From assembly GCA_036500765.1 (NCBI GenBank), contig DASYBM010000004.1, forward strand, positions 682,001 through 746,000: a DNA stretch of 64,000 bases, in the 5' to 3' direction. Origin of the DNA: Candidatus Sulfotelmatobacter sp. (GTDB lineage Bacteria; Acidobacteriota; Terriglobia; Terriglobales; Acidobacteriaceae). The position numbers were made by a program, and so were the translations under genes. Below are positions 50,208 through 58,231 of this stretch, one piece after another (within the stretch, counting starts at the first letter, position 1; each line of letters starts with the position of its first letter). The notes under the pieces are model-generated. The model was not told where the DNA came from and did no database searches. It worked only from the letters and a program-made list of their open reading frames with translations.

Positions 50208-50660
50208 ATGGCCATGACCGAGCAACGGGTCTCTTACACGCTCGACTCCTCATTGGAGACGATCGACAATGCGGAGGAGAAGGCCACACGAATTGCCACC
50301 GAGCTTGGCTTTCCCGACGATGAGATTATGCAGATTTCCATGGCCGTGCGCGAGGGCGCGGTCAACGCCGTGTTGCATGGCAACGCCTATGCGCCGGACA
50401 AGAAAGTTATTCTCGCCTTCGAGCGCACGGGCAGCGACCTGATCATTACGATTCAGGACCAGGGCGCGGGGATGGACCTGAGCAAGATTCCCAATCCGCT
50501 GGCGCCGGAGAATCTGCTTAAAACCTCCGGACGCGGAATTTTTCTTATGCGCTCGTTTATGGATGTGGTGGAAATTCGCCCCACTCAGACGGGCACCGAA
50601 CTTAAATTAATCAAGCACGTCCACGGACCAACCGCGGGCGGCAAGGAGGCTTCCCAGTGA
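50208..50660 (+). CDS. Anti-sigma regulatory serine/threonine kinase (RsbW-like ATPase)
   Basis: 150 residues with a GHKL/HATPase_c_2 fold: N box REGAVNAVLHGN, G1 box IQDQGAGMD, and G2-type SGRGIFLMR. These proteins bind and inhibit a sigma factor or partner and phosphorylate a STAS antagonist. The last bases overlap the STAS gene (GTGA), so the pair is translationally coupled. The second ATG at 50214 is an alternative start. Confidence 0.9.
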   Translation: MAMTEQRVSYTLDSSLETIDNAEEKATRIATELGFPDDEIMQISMAVREGAVNAVLHGNAYAPDKKVILAFERTGSDLIITIQDQGAGMDLSKIPNPLAPENLLKTSGRGIFLMRSFMDVVEIRPTQTGTELKLIKHVHGPTAGGKEASQ

Positions 50661-51001
50661 GCATGAAGGTTGGTAGTCGGCAGGTGGATGGGGTCACAAT
50701 TGTGGATTGCAGCGGTCGCATTACCCTAGGCGAAGGCAGCGTCATTCTCCGCGACACCGTGCGCGATCTGCTGGCCAAGGGCAATAAGAAAATCGTCCTG
50801 AATTTGCAGGACGTCAACTATATCGACAGCTCGGGCATCGGAGAACTGGTCAGCGCCTTCACCACCACCAAGAATCAGGGCGGCGAACTCAAGCTGTTGA
50901 ACCTCACCAAGAAGGTGAACGACCTGCTCCAGATCACCAAGCTCTACACCGTCTTCGACGTGAAAGACGACGAAGCGTCCGCGGTCAAGTCGTTCAAGTA
51001 A
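50657..51001 (+). CDS. STAS domain anti-sigma factor antagonist
   Basis: 114 residues, single STAS domain. The site of regulatory phosphorylation is Ser58 in NYIDSSGIGEL, at the same position as in SpoIIAA. The GTG start overlaps the kinase stop codon and has AGGAGG seven bases upstream. Unphosphorylated, it would bind the RsbW-like partner and free its target. No cognate sigma-B-type factor is adjacent; the nearest sigma in the window is the ECF factor at 886, which has its own anti-sigma. Confidence 0.92.
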   Translation: MSMKVGSRQVDGVTIVDCSGRITLGEGSVILRDTVRDLLAKGNKKIVLNLQDVNYIDSSGIGELVSAFTTTKNQGGELKLLNLTKKVNDLLQITKLYTVFDVKDDEASAVKSFK

Positions 51002-51034
51002 CCGGTCCAGTAGTCTGAATTCTCCCCGAATCAT

Positions 51035-51073
51035 GGCGCCCCATTTCTCGCGTTTCGTGCGGGAAGTGGGGAC
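51035..51073. repeat. GCGCCCCATTTCTCGC hairpin repeat
   Basis: GGCGCCCCATTTCTCGC, CGTTTCGTGCG and GGAAGTGGGG form an imperfect hairpin. The first half matches the left end of the element at 53498-53587. Intergenic after the STAS gene. Confidence 0.5.
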
Positions 51074-51162
51074 GTTGGTTTTCCGTTCCATTCTGGAACT
51101 TTTCGAGAATTTATTTCCGTCCCCCACTGACTCATTCTCTTTCCCGCTCATAGAATCACGGC

Positions 51163-51756
51163 ATGTTCGGATTTGGCGATGCACATGTGGGGACAGGCGC
51201 CCCTTCGACAGGCTCCGGGCAGGCTCTCGGCTGTCCCGCCAGGCGGAGCCCGGCTGCGCTGTTCGTGTTGCCGATAATTTTTCTGGTCGCTCCGCTGCTT
51301 CGCGCCACCGACTGCATTCCTATCCAGGAGGCCGGGCAACATGTCGGCGAAACAAAATGCATCGAAGGCAAAGTCGTCCGAATAAGAGTAGGCGCAAAGG
51401 GCGTTCACTTTCTCGACTTCTGTGAAGAGCAAATGGCTTGCCCCTTCACGGTCGTGGTCTTCCCTTCCGGCCTGAAGGATGTGGGCGACGTCCGCCGCCT
51501 GGCGGGCCGCACCATTGAGATTCACGGACCGGTCAAGCTCTACGACGGCCGCGCGGAAATCATCCTCAATCGCATCGGTCAAATCACCGGAGGCGCGAGC
51601 ATGATCCCTCCGCTGCCCAAGAGCTACGATGTCGAAAACCGCGGCCACTACAGCGCCGGCCACCTACGGCCCACTAAGAAGCCGGCCAAAGTCAAAGCTA
51701 CGCCCAACCCGACACAGACTTTCGGAGATGTTGAGGGCGAAGAACCGCCAAACTGA
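51163..51756 (+). CDS. Exported OB-fold-like hypothetical protein with repeat-derived N terminus
   Basis: 197 residues. After a hydrophobic signal-like stretch (ALFVLPIIFLVAPLLRA) the domain has TDCIPIQEAGQHVGETKCIEGKVVRIR, HFLDFC, and RRLAGRTIEIHGPVKLYDGRAEI, a beta-barrel pattern like nucleic-acid-binding OB folds of secreted DUFs. The C terminus is Lys/Pro-rich. The first 30 codons after MFGFGD overlap a composite repeat (51183-51236), so the N terminus may be repeat-derived or the true start may lie later. A TAGAAT lies 6 bp before the ATG. Confidence 0.6.
   Translation: MFGFGDAHVGTGAPSTGSGQALGCPARRSPAALFVLPIIFLVAPLLRATDCIPIQEAGQHVGETKCIEGKVVRIRVGAKGVHFLDFCEEQMACPFTVVVFPSGLKDVGDVRRLAGRTIEIHGPVKLYDGRAEIILNRIGQITGGASMIPPLPKSYDVENRGHYSAGHLRPTKKPAKVKATPNPTQTFGDVEGEEPPN
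51183..51236. repeat. Nested repeat: double-hairpin element with CTTCGACA module in its loop
   Basis: Outer arms ATGTGGGGACAG and CGGCTGTCC equal those of the repeats at 12785 and 22287, but the 3-bp core is replaced by about 30 bp containing CCCCTTCGACAGGCTCCGGG, a member of the family at 53498. One repeat appears inserted into another. Confidence 0.65.
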
Positions 51757-51853
51757 ATTGTCTCTCAGGCTTATCGATCTCTAAACGTTAAGATCTTTTG
51801 GCTTTGAGATGTTGCGAGCAACTGTGACCTTCGCCGAGACATCCATTACGCGC

Positions 51854-52621
51854 ATGTCCTGCGAGATCCGCATCGGGACGTCGGGCTTCCACTATAAACA
51901 CTGGAAAGGTCCGTTCTATCCGCAGACGTTGCGAGAGTCCGCGATGCTTGAGTTTTATACGCGGCACTTCGACACCGTTGAATTGAATAACAGCTTCTAT
52001 CGCCTGCCTACGGCTGCGGCTTTTGAAGCTTGGCGCGAGGCAACTCCCGAGAATTTTCTTTTCGCGGTGAAGGCCAGTCGCTTTATCACGCACAACAAGA
52101 AGTTGAAGGACCCCGAGAATGCCCTCGACAATCTGCTGCCGCGAGCAGCGCACCTCGGCCACAAACTTGGCCCGATCCTATTTCAGCTCCCACCGAAATG
52201 GCGCATAAATCCGGAGCGTCTGCAAAACCTTCTTGCGATATTACCTACCGACCTCCGTTATGCGTTCGAGTTTCGCGAAGCGTCGTGGATTACCGAGGAA
52301 ATATTCAGCACCCTGGGGAAGTTTAATGCTGCGTTGTGCATCTACCAACTCGCCGGCTACCAGTCGCCGCTCGCTATCACTGCCGATTTCACTTATGTCC
52401 GGCTGCATGGACCGGAAAGCGGAAAGTATCAGGGCAGCTACAGCGAACAGCAATTATCGCAATGGGCGCGACAGATCGAAGCGTGGGCGAAAGAACTCAG
52501 AGCGGTCTATTTTTATTTCGACAACGATCAGGCCGGATTCGCCGCCGCCAACGCGATGCGGTTGCGGGAGATGGTGCTCGGGCGCGGCATGTCGGGACAA
52601 GCTATCGGGCGAGCAGGTTAG
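51854..52621 (+). CDS. DUF72 domain-containing protein
   Basis: 255 residues, TIM-barrel-like DUF72 (YecE) family of unknown function. Characteristic segments: EIRIGTSGFHYKHWKGPFYP at the N terminus, TRHFDTVELNNSFYRLP, FLFAVKASRFITHNKKLKDP, GPILFQLPPKW, AFEFREASW and YVRLHGPESGKYQGSYS. The start at 51854 matches the conserved N terminus; 51809 is open but unconserved. Convergent with the GT2 gene, gap 9 bp. Confidence 0.94.
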   Translation: MSCEIRIGTSGFHYKHWKGPFYPQTLRESAMLEFYTRHFDTVELNNSFYRLPTAAAFEAWREATPENFLFAVKASRFITHNKKLKDPENALDNLLPRAAHLGHKLGPILFQLPPKWRINPERLQNLLAILPTDLRYAFEFREASWITEEIFSTLGKFNAALCIYQLAGYQSPLAITADFTYVRLHGPESGKYQGSYSEQQLSQWARQIEAWAKELRAVYFYFDNDQAGFAAANAMRLREMVLGRGMSGQAIGRAG

Positions 52622-52630
52622 CTCCATCCT

Positions 52631-53890
52631 TTACACCAACCCTTTCCGCAACTCCTCCAGCGGATACTTTGTCCCACGCCACTCGATGCCGTCATTCCAC
52701 AGGGTCAGCAGCATCGAGCGCAGCAGCGTGTAGACAAATAGCGTTGTGCTGACCGGGTGCAGCAGAAAATAATACGGAGGCACCGCCGAGCGCGACGACA
52801 TTCCAACGTAGATCGTGAACATCGATGCCAGTGCTATGGCATACGGCAAACGCGCCCAGCCCGGCGCCAGGAACACGCCCAGAAACGGGCCCAGATTCAG
52901 GAATGCCAGTCCGAGGGCCGAGATCACGGTGCGCCACCACTGAAACGACAGCACCGCAAAAAAGTTTTTGGTCAAATTGTTGACTACGCCCATCGCGCCC
53001 TGCGCCCAGCGGATGGAAATCAGGTCTCCGCCAAAGACGTTGCGCTGTGCGAAACCGGCTTTCTTAACGACTTTGCCCAATTTCATATCGTCGACCACTT
53101 CCATGCGCAGCGCTGCATAGGTTCCGACCGCGTCGTACACTCGCCGCCGCACCAGGTTGAAGGCGCCCACGCCCATGTGATCGTCGGTGCCGGGGTCGGC
53201 CACTTTCCATGGCCGATGGCCGAACAGGAACAGCGTTTGAAAAAATGCGATCATCATGTATTCGCCCGGCTGCTTCATGATCATCCGCGGAAACATCACG
53301 ACATGATCCGCGGCAACGCTTTCCGCATAGGCCAGTGCACGCCGCAGCGACTCCGGCTTGAAGAGCACATCACCATCGGTGAACAGCAACCAGTCGCCGG
53401 TAGCCTGATTCGCCGCCGTCCACATGGCATGAGTTTTGCCTAACCATCCGGCAGGCAATTCGCGATGATGAATGACATGCAGGGTTGGCGAGAACCGTGG
53501 GCGCCCCACTTCTCGTTTCTTTTGCGAGAAAGCCTGCCCCTTCGACAAGCTCAGGGCAGGCTCTGAGCTTGTCGAAGGGTGGGGATTTTGAACGACTCGC
53601 TCCATGATCGCGCCGGTCGAATCCGTCGAGCGGTCGTTCACCGCGATTACTTCAAAGTTGTCGTAGTCGAGTGCCAGCAACATATTCAGCGCCTGCTCGA
53701 TAGTCTCTTCTTCATTGCGGGCAGGAACGATGATCGACACGCGCGGATTTCCAGCGGGCAAGACGGGATTCCGATCCCACTCCGGACGGGAAACGTCGGC
53801 TACGCTGGGCATGCCAAGAGCGGCGTCCACGATGCGGGAAACCCACGCCAGCGCGAGAATGATTCCCGCAATCCAATGAAAGTAAGACAT
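52631..53890 (-). CDS. Membrane GT2 family glycosyltransferase
   Basis: 419 residues. GT-A domain with SIIVPARNEEETIEQAL, AVNDRSTDSTG, DGDVLFKPESLRRAL, and a late WAQGAMG motif; one N-terminal and three or more C-terminal transmembrane helices place it in the inner membrane. It resembles processive or lipid glycosyltransferases (CrtQ/HpnB-like). Between IMERVVQNPH and the acceptor region an extra segment (PSTSSEPALSLSKGQAFSQ) comes from the palindromic repeat at 53498-53587 inserted in frame. It is followed by an MFS gene with a 60-bp gap. Confidence 0.88.
   Translation of the reverse strand: MSYFHWIAGIILALAWVSRIVDAALGMPSVADVSRPEWDRNPVLPAGNPRVSIIVPARNEEETIEQALNMLLALDYDNFEVIAVNDRSTDSTGAIMERVVQNPHPSTSSEPALSLSKGQAFSQKKREVGRPRFSPTLHVIHHRELPAGWLGKTHAMWTAANQATGDWLLFTDGDVLFKPESLRRALAYAESVAADHVVMFPRMIMKQPGEYMMIAFFQTLFLFGHRPWKVADPGTDDHMGVGAFNLVRRRVYDAVGTYAALRMEVVDDMKLGKVVKKAGFAQRNVFGGDLISIRWAQGAMGVVNNLTKNFFAVLSFQWWRTVISALGLAFLNLGPFLGVFLAPGWARLPYAIALASMFTIYVGMSSRSAVPPYYFLLHPVSTTLFVYTLLRSMLLTLWNDGIEWRGTKYPLEELRKGLV
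53498..53587. repeat. Palindromic repeat inside GT2 gene
   Basis: Contains GCGCCCCACTTCTCG, TTTGCGAGAAAG and then a perfect 17-bp hairpin CCCTTCGACAAGCTCAG / CTGAGCTTGTCGAAGGG (53538-53554 and 53563-53579). Read on the minus strand it keeps the GT2 frame and encodes a PALSLSKG-type peptide. Confidence 0.85.
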
Positions 53891-53950
53891 TCGGGGGAAA
53901 GCTAGAGATTTCCTTCGCCTACCTTAGCGTCCTTTAGCGTCCTTCGCGGT

Positions 53951-55288
53951 TCAACCTTTGCCGTCGACTGCGACCGCAGGGGCAAACTTCGTCCCATAGA
54001 ACAGTATGGCAGAGGAAATCCCCATCGCGATCACCGGCAGAATAAAAGCCGTTTGCAGAGAGCGACGGTCGGCGACCCATCCCATCATGGTCGGGGACGG
54101 AACATCGCCCAGAATATGGATGATGAAAATATTCACCGCCAGTGCGGTGGCGCGAATGTGAGCCCCCACCGAATTGATCACTGCGGCGTTGAGCGGCGCG
54201 GTATTGAAAAGCAGAAAGAACGCCGCCACGGCGATCATCGGAATCATGAGTGGCCCGTGTACGAACAACGCCCCAATCATGAATGGCATCCCCAGCAGCA
54301 TGCTGGCGGCTGATACCAGGTAGTAGGAACTCTTCATGCGCGGCAGCAGATAATCGCCCAGCCATCCCCCTGCCAGCGATGCCAGAATGCCATCGACAAC
54401 AATGATGATGCCGAAGGCAAAGTTAGCGGCCTCGAGCGTATAGCCACGTTCGCTAAAAAGAAACTTAGGCATCCACACCTGAATGCCGCCCAGGGAAAAC
54501 GTCATGGCCGCCATGCCCAGCGTTGCAGCAAGAAATGCCGGGTTGAGTACTACGCCAAACCACAACTTTCTCGAAAAGTAGTACTGCCGGAAAACGAACT
54601 GTTTCAGGCCAGCGCCCTTGAAACCTGGCGGCAGCAGATCCGCGTCGTCCTTGAGCGAGTCAAACTGACCACGTTCCGGTTCCTTCAGAAAGAGGACCGT
54701 CAGCGCCAGCAGAAACCCGGGAGCCGCTGCAATGTAAAACGGAAATCGCCACCCGTGATGCGGCGCCAAATTTCCACCCAGCAAATATCCCGCGGCCGAC
54801 CCAACCGGAATCGCCAAGTAAAAAATTCCCAGAATACGCCCGCGCTTTTCTTCCGCAAAAAGATCCGCCACGAACGTCGGCGCAATCGTGACGAAGGTGG
54901 CCTCGCCCACCCCCACAAGCGTGTGGCGGATCAACAATTCCGTGTATGTGTGTGTGACCGCGGTCATCAGCGTGAGGCCGCTCCAGAATAGCGCGCCGAG
55001 CACGATGATTAGTTTGCGCGAATAGCGGTCCGCCAGCGGCCCCACGAATGGCGCGGCAATCATATAGAAGCCCAGGAAGGCACTGGTCAAATATCCGATC
55101 TGCGCGTTGCTGAGGTGAAACTCTTCCTGCACCAGCGGTTGCACCGCAAACAGCACGTTGCGATCCACATAATTGAGCAGATTGAGCGCCGTTAGAACGA
55201 TTAGCGCAGTGCGGGGCTGGAGATCGGTCTGGGCCACGGGGTTGAGCAAATACAGATCGAGCAAAGGTGGATCGAGCGAATATAGCAT
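53951..55288 (-). CDS. Major facilitator superfamily transporter (spinster-like)
   Basis: 445 residues with about twelve transmembrane helices. The N-terminal half carries LTALNLLNYVDRNVLFAVQPLV and the MFS loop DRYSRKLIIVLGAL (G-x-L-A-D-R type FVGPLADRYSRK), plus GVGEATFVTIAPTFVADLF, which resemble the Spns/spinster subfamily. Substrate unknown; relatives move lipids, sugars or organic acids. Start ATG 55288 has no ribosome-binding site; the open frame reaches 55363. Confidence 0.92.
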   Translation of the reverse strand: MLYSLDPPLLDLYLLNPVAQTDLQPRTALIVLTALNLLNYVDRNVLFAVQPLVQEEFHLSNAQIGYLTSAFLGFYMIAAPFVGPLADRYSRKLIIVLGALFWSGLTLMTAVTHTYTELLIRHTLVGVGEATFVTIAPTFVADLFAEEKRGRILGIFYLAIPVGSAAGYLLGGNLAPHHGWRFPFYIAAAPGFLLALTVLFLKEPERGQFDSLKDDADLLPPGFKGAGLKQFVFRQYYFSRKLWFGVVLNPAFLAATLGMAAMTFSLGGIQVWMPKFLFSERGYTLEAANFAFGIIIVVDGILASLAGGWLGDYLLPRMKSSYYLVSAASMLLGMPFMIGALFVHGPLMIPMIAVAAFFLLFNTAPLNAAVINSVGAHIRATALAVNIFIIHILGDVPSPTMMGWVADRRSLQTAFILPVIAMGISSAILFYGTKFAPAVAVDGKG

Positions 55289-55389
55289 GGCGAAATCATT
55301 CGAGCACGCACGTTGACCATGACGACAATTGTCGCTATCATAGATGACAAATGCCGATGACAAATGCCGATCCGAATTGGGTCTAATTT

Positions 55390-55827
55390 ATGAACAGCGA
55401 CTGGCAAGCCGTAGTGAAGCAATTGGGTGGCCCTCGAACTCTGGGCCGATCCCTCACCACCGACTCCGACCTGCGCGACGCCATCCGCGAGGGCTTCCCT
55501 CCGGCGGTTCTCGAAAAGTTGATGAATTTTTCGGGACTTACTCTCAAAGAGTTGGCGGATGCTCTCGATCTTTCTCCTCGCAGCCTGCAGCGCAGGCGCC
55601 GCAGCGGACGCCTGGCGCGTTTTGAATCCGATCGTCTTTATCGACTGGCCCGCATTGTTGCTTTGGCACAGCGGAGCCTGGGCAGCCACGAACGCGCCAT
55701 GCGTTGGCTTAAGCGCAGCAATCGCGCCTTGGGCGGGGTTGCGCCGATCGGGGCTCTCGACACCGAACTCGGATCGCGCCAGGTCGAGAATGTGTTGGGA
55801 CGCATTGCCTACGGCGGAATTAGTTGA
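55390..55827 (+). CDS. Xre/MbcA/ParS-type antitoxin (DUF2384)
   Basis: 145 residues. Central helix-turn-helix (LTLKELADALDLSPRSLQRRR) and a C-terminal toxin-binding domain (FESDRLYRLARIVALAQRSLG, HERAMRWLKRSNRALGG) as in MbcA/ParS antitoxins. It should bind its own promoter and block the RES toxin encoded next. Stop overlaps the toxin TTG start (TTGA). Divergent from the MFS gene across about 100 bp. Confidence 0.92.
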   Translation: MNSDWQAVVKQLGGPRTLGRSLTTDSDLRDAIREGFPPAVLEKLMNFSGLTLKELADALDLSPRSLQRRRRSGRLARFESDRLYRLARIVALAQRSLGSHERAMRWLKRSNRALGGVAPIGALDTELGSRQVENVLGRIAYGGIS

Positions 55828-56357
55828 CCATTGGACCCGTTCGATCGAGCCCGGTGAAATTCACAAAAGTCTATCGTGTGCTCCGACGGGCCTACGCCCG
55901 CACTCCTTTTGATGGCGAAGGCGCCTACCTTTATGGCGGTCGATGGTCGAGTCCAGGAACCCGACTCACCTATACTTCGGAGCATCAGTCTCTCGCCATG
56001 CTGGAATATTTCGTCCACCTCGATCCGGATGATCCCCCGGATGACCTCGTTCTAGCCACTGCCGAGGTCCCAACTGACCTGCTGCGCGACCACGTCGATG
56101 ACCGCGAACTTCCTCCGAACTGGCAAGAAACCCCGGCCCCGCCCGAACTGGCCCGATTCGGCGATGAATTCGTTCAACGCTCCACATCCTGCCTGCTCGT
56201 GGTGCCTTCGGTATTGGCGCGGAGTGAAAATAACTGGCTGCTCAATCCGGAGCATTTGGACTTCCACAAGATCGTGGTGGGCGGGACCGAGCTTCTGAGT
56301 TACGACGCGCGTATGTTCGCGGGCAAAAAGCGTCGCTCGAAACACAAAGCGAAATAG
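55824..56357 (+). CDS. RES domain toxin (NAD+ phosphorylase/ADP-ribosyl type)
   Basis: 177 residues with a complete RES domain: KVYRVLRRAYA, EGAYLYGGRWSSPGTRLTYTS (Arg40 and Tyr of the active site), SLAMLEYFVHL with the conserved Glu, and the late SVLARSENNWLLNPEH. RES toxins such as MbcT and ParT degrade or transfer from NAD+. The TTG start overlaps the antitoxin stop; GTG at 55854 is an alternative. The basic tail (KKRRSKHKAK) is unusual. Confidence 0.92.
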   Translation: MTIGPVRSSPVKFTKVYRVLRRAYARTPFDGEGAYLYGGRWSSPGTRLTYTSEHQSLAMLEYFVHLDPDDPPDDLVLATAEVPTDLLRDHVDDRELPPNWQETPAPPELARFGDEFVQRSTSCLLVVPSVLARSENNWLLNPEHLDFHKIVVGGTELLSYDARMFAGKKRRSKHKAK

Positions 56358-56385
56358 ATTTTCTGTTGCCAGTAACTGCATCCGG

Positions 56386-56799
56386 CTAGAGCGCGACCCG
56401 CCGCCTCTTCGGCCTCGGCCATCGCGCCACGATGGTCGTCGAGATTCCGCCGCGCGGGCGGAACTCGCCTCGCACTTCTGCCCATACCGGCTTGGCCCAT
56501 TTCACTACATGTTCCAGAATCTGGTTGACTACGTTCTCCTGAAAAATTCCCAGGTTGCGGTAGCAGTGCAAATATTCCTTAAGCGACTTCAACTCGAGGC
56601 AACTCTTATCTGGCATATAGCGGATGACCAGCACGCCAAAATCCGGCAGCCCGGTCTTGGGGCAGACGGAGGTGAACTCGGGATCGTCGACCACAATTTC
56701 GTACCCGGGAAACTGGTTGGGCCAGATCTCAATCTCGGGAAACTTCGCGTCGAGTCCGGCGGCTGCGTGCTGGGGCGTGTAGCGAGGCGATTTAGCCAT
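56386..56799 (-). CDS. queF: NADPH-dependent 7-cyano-7-deazaguanine reductase
   Basis: 137 residues, unimodular (type I) QueF, which reduces preQ0 to preQ1 in queuosine synthesis. Catalytic Cys46 in EFTSVCPKTGLPDFG with Asp53 seven residues on, and the NADPH signature ELKSLKEYLHCYRNLGIFQE. The domain seems complete although shorter than typical 150-165-residue homologues at the N terminus. ATG 56799 is chosen over 56865 because conserved sequence starts there. No other que gene is in the window. Confidence 0.95.
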   Translation of the reverse strand: MAKSPRYTPQHAAAGLDAKFPEIEIWPNQFPGYEIVVDDPEFTSVCPKTGLPDFGVLVIRYMPDKSCLELKSLKEYLHCYRNLGIFQENVVNQILEHVVKWAKPVWAEVRGEFRPRGGISTTIVARWPRPKRRRVAL

Positions 56800-56969
56800 G
56801 CCGCTTATTGTAGCGTTCGGCCTTCTGGATTTGCATTTTCGGATCGCCGCCGCCCCAGCCCGCATCCAATCAGATACTGTGGGCGTAACGGCCGCTGGTA
56901 CTGTGCGGCCGCGGGAATGGTAAATTACCTAGTTACGGTTATACCCGCCGCACCCTGAAAGCTAACTGG

Positions 56970-58211
56970 TTGGCATCGACCGACAATTCGAACCCGCCGT
57001 CGCGCAGCCGGTGGATAGGGCTCATGCTCGTCCTGCTCGCGGTGCTGGCCGTCCTGTATTCCTATCTTCATCAGTCTCCACTCAAAGTTCGCGAGGTCAC
57101 GGTGCAGCGCGGATCTATTCGCAGCGTGGTTTCGACCAACGGCAAGATTGAACCGATGCAGAATTTTGAGGCACACGCTCCCATTGCGACCACGGTAAAA
57201 CGCCTCGTGGTTAAAGAAGGCGACCATGTGCGCAAGGGCCAACTGCTGCTACAACTCGACGATGCCGACATTCGCACGCTGGCCGCCCGGGCCCAAGCTC
57301 AAATCAAAACGGCGCAGTCGGATCAGGCGTCGCTCAAGAGTGGAGGCACTCAGGAAGAAGTTCTCACCTTGAATGCCCAACTGATTAAAGCCCGCAGCGC
57401 GCTCGATGTAGCCCAGCACAATCTCGACGCCCTGCGCCGCCTGGAGCAGGAAGGCGCCGCATCGCCGGGCGAAGTGCAGCAGAGCGAAGACGCGCTGAAA
57501 CGCGCCCAGGCCGACGTCACATTGCTCGAGCAAAAACAGAAAGACCGATATTCCAAACCGGAAACGGCGCGCATCGAGGCGCAGGCCGAGGAAGCGCAAG
57601 CCGCTTATGACGCCGCCGAAGATGCGCTGCGCAAATCCAGCGTGCGCGCACCCTTCGACGGAACCGTTTATTCGCTTCCTGTGAAGCTGGGAGCGTTCGT
57701 GCAGGCGGGCGATCTACTGGTTCAGGAAGCCGACCTCTCGCACGTTCTGGTTCGTGCCTTCGTCGATGAACCCGATATCGGACGGCTCCAAGCCGGGCAG
57801 AAAGTTGAAATTACCTGGGACGCGATTCCTGGCCGAACCTGGACCGGCACCGTCAACACTGTGCCCTCGACGGTCAAGCTGCGCGTCTCCAGAAATGTGG
57901 GTGAGACAACCTGTGTGGTCGAGAACCAAGATCTTCGCCTGCTTCCCAATGTCAACGTCGGCGTAACCATCGTTGTGGCCGAGCACAGCGGCGTTCTTAC
58001 CTTGCAGCGCGACGCTCTGCGCATCGATGAGAGCCATCCTTACGTCTATCGCATCGTAGACAATCACCTGAAGCACCAGACCATTGAGTATTCGCTTCAG
58101 AATCTCACCCATGTCGAGATTACGGCAGGACTTGCTCAAGGAGATGCCGTGGCCTTGCCCGCGGAAGATAAACCCTTCGTCGATGGGACCGCCGTCAAGG
58201 TGGTTCCGTAG
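56970..58211 (+). CDS. HlyD-family periplasmic adaptor subunit of an efflux system
   Basis: 413 residues. N-terminal membrane helix (IGLMLVLLAVLAVLYSYLH), a biotinyl-lipoyl hybrid motif split by an alpha-hairpin (VVKEGDHVRKGQLLLQLDD, then SSVRAPFDGTVYSLPVKLG), a long coiled coil at about residues 100-210, and a beta-barrel/membrane-proximal domain (RAFVDEPDIGRLQAGQKVEI). Such adaptors link an inner membrane pump to a TolC channel. A TolC-like gene follows at 59425, but no pump is between. The TTG start is uncertain. Confidence 0.9.
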   Translation: MASTDNSNPPSRSRWIGLMLVLLAVLAVLYSYLHQSPLKVREVTVQRGSIRSVVSTNGKIEPMQNFEAHAPIATTVKRLVVKEGDHVRKGQLLLQLDDADIRTLAARAQAQIKTAQSDQASLKSGGTQEEVLTLNAQLIKARSALDVAQHNLDALRRLEQEGAASPGEVQQSEDALKRAQADVTLLEQKQKDRYSKPETARIEAQAEEAQAAYDAAEDALRKSSVRAPFDGTVYSLPVKLGAFVQAGDLLVQEADLSHVLVRAFVDEPDIGRLQAGQKVEITWDAIPGRTWTGTVNTVPSTVKLRVSRNVGETTCVVENQDLRLLPNVNVGVTIVVAEHSGVLTLQRDALRIDESHPYVYRIVDNHLKHQTIEYSLQNLTHVEITAGLAQGDAVALPAEDKPFVDGTAVKVVP

Positions 58212-58231
58212 GACATGGAGGGAGAGCGCGG

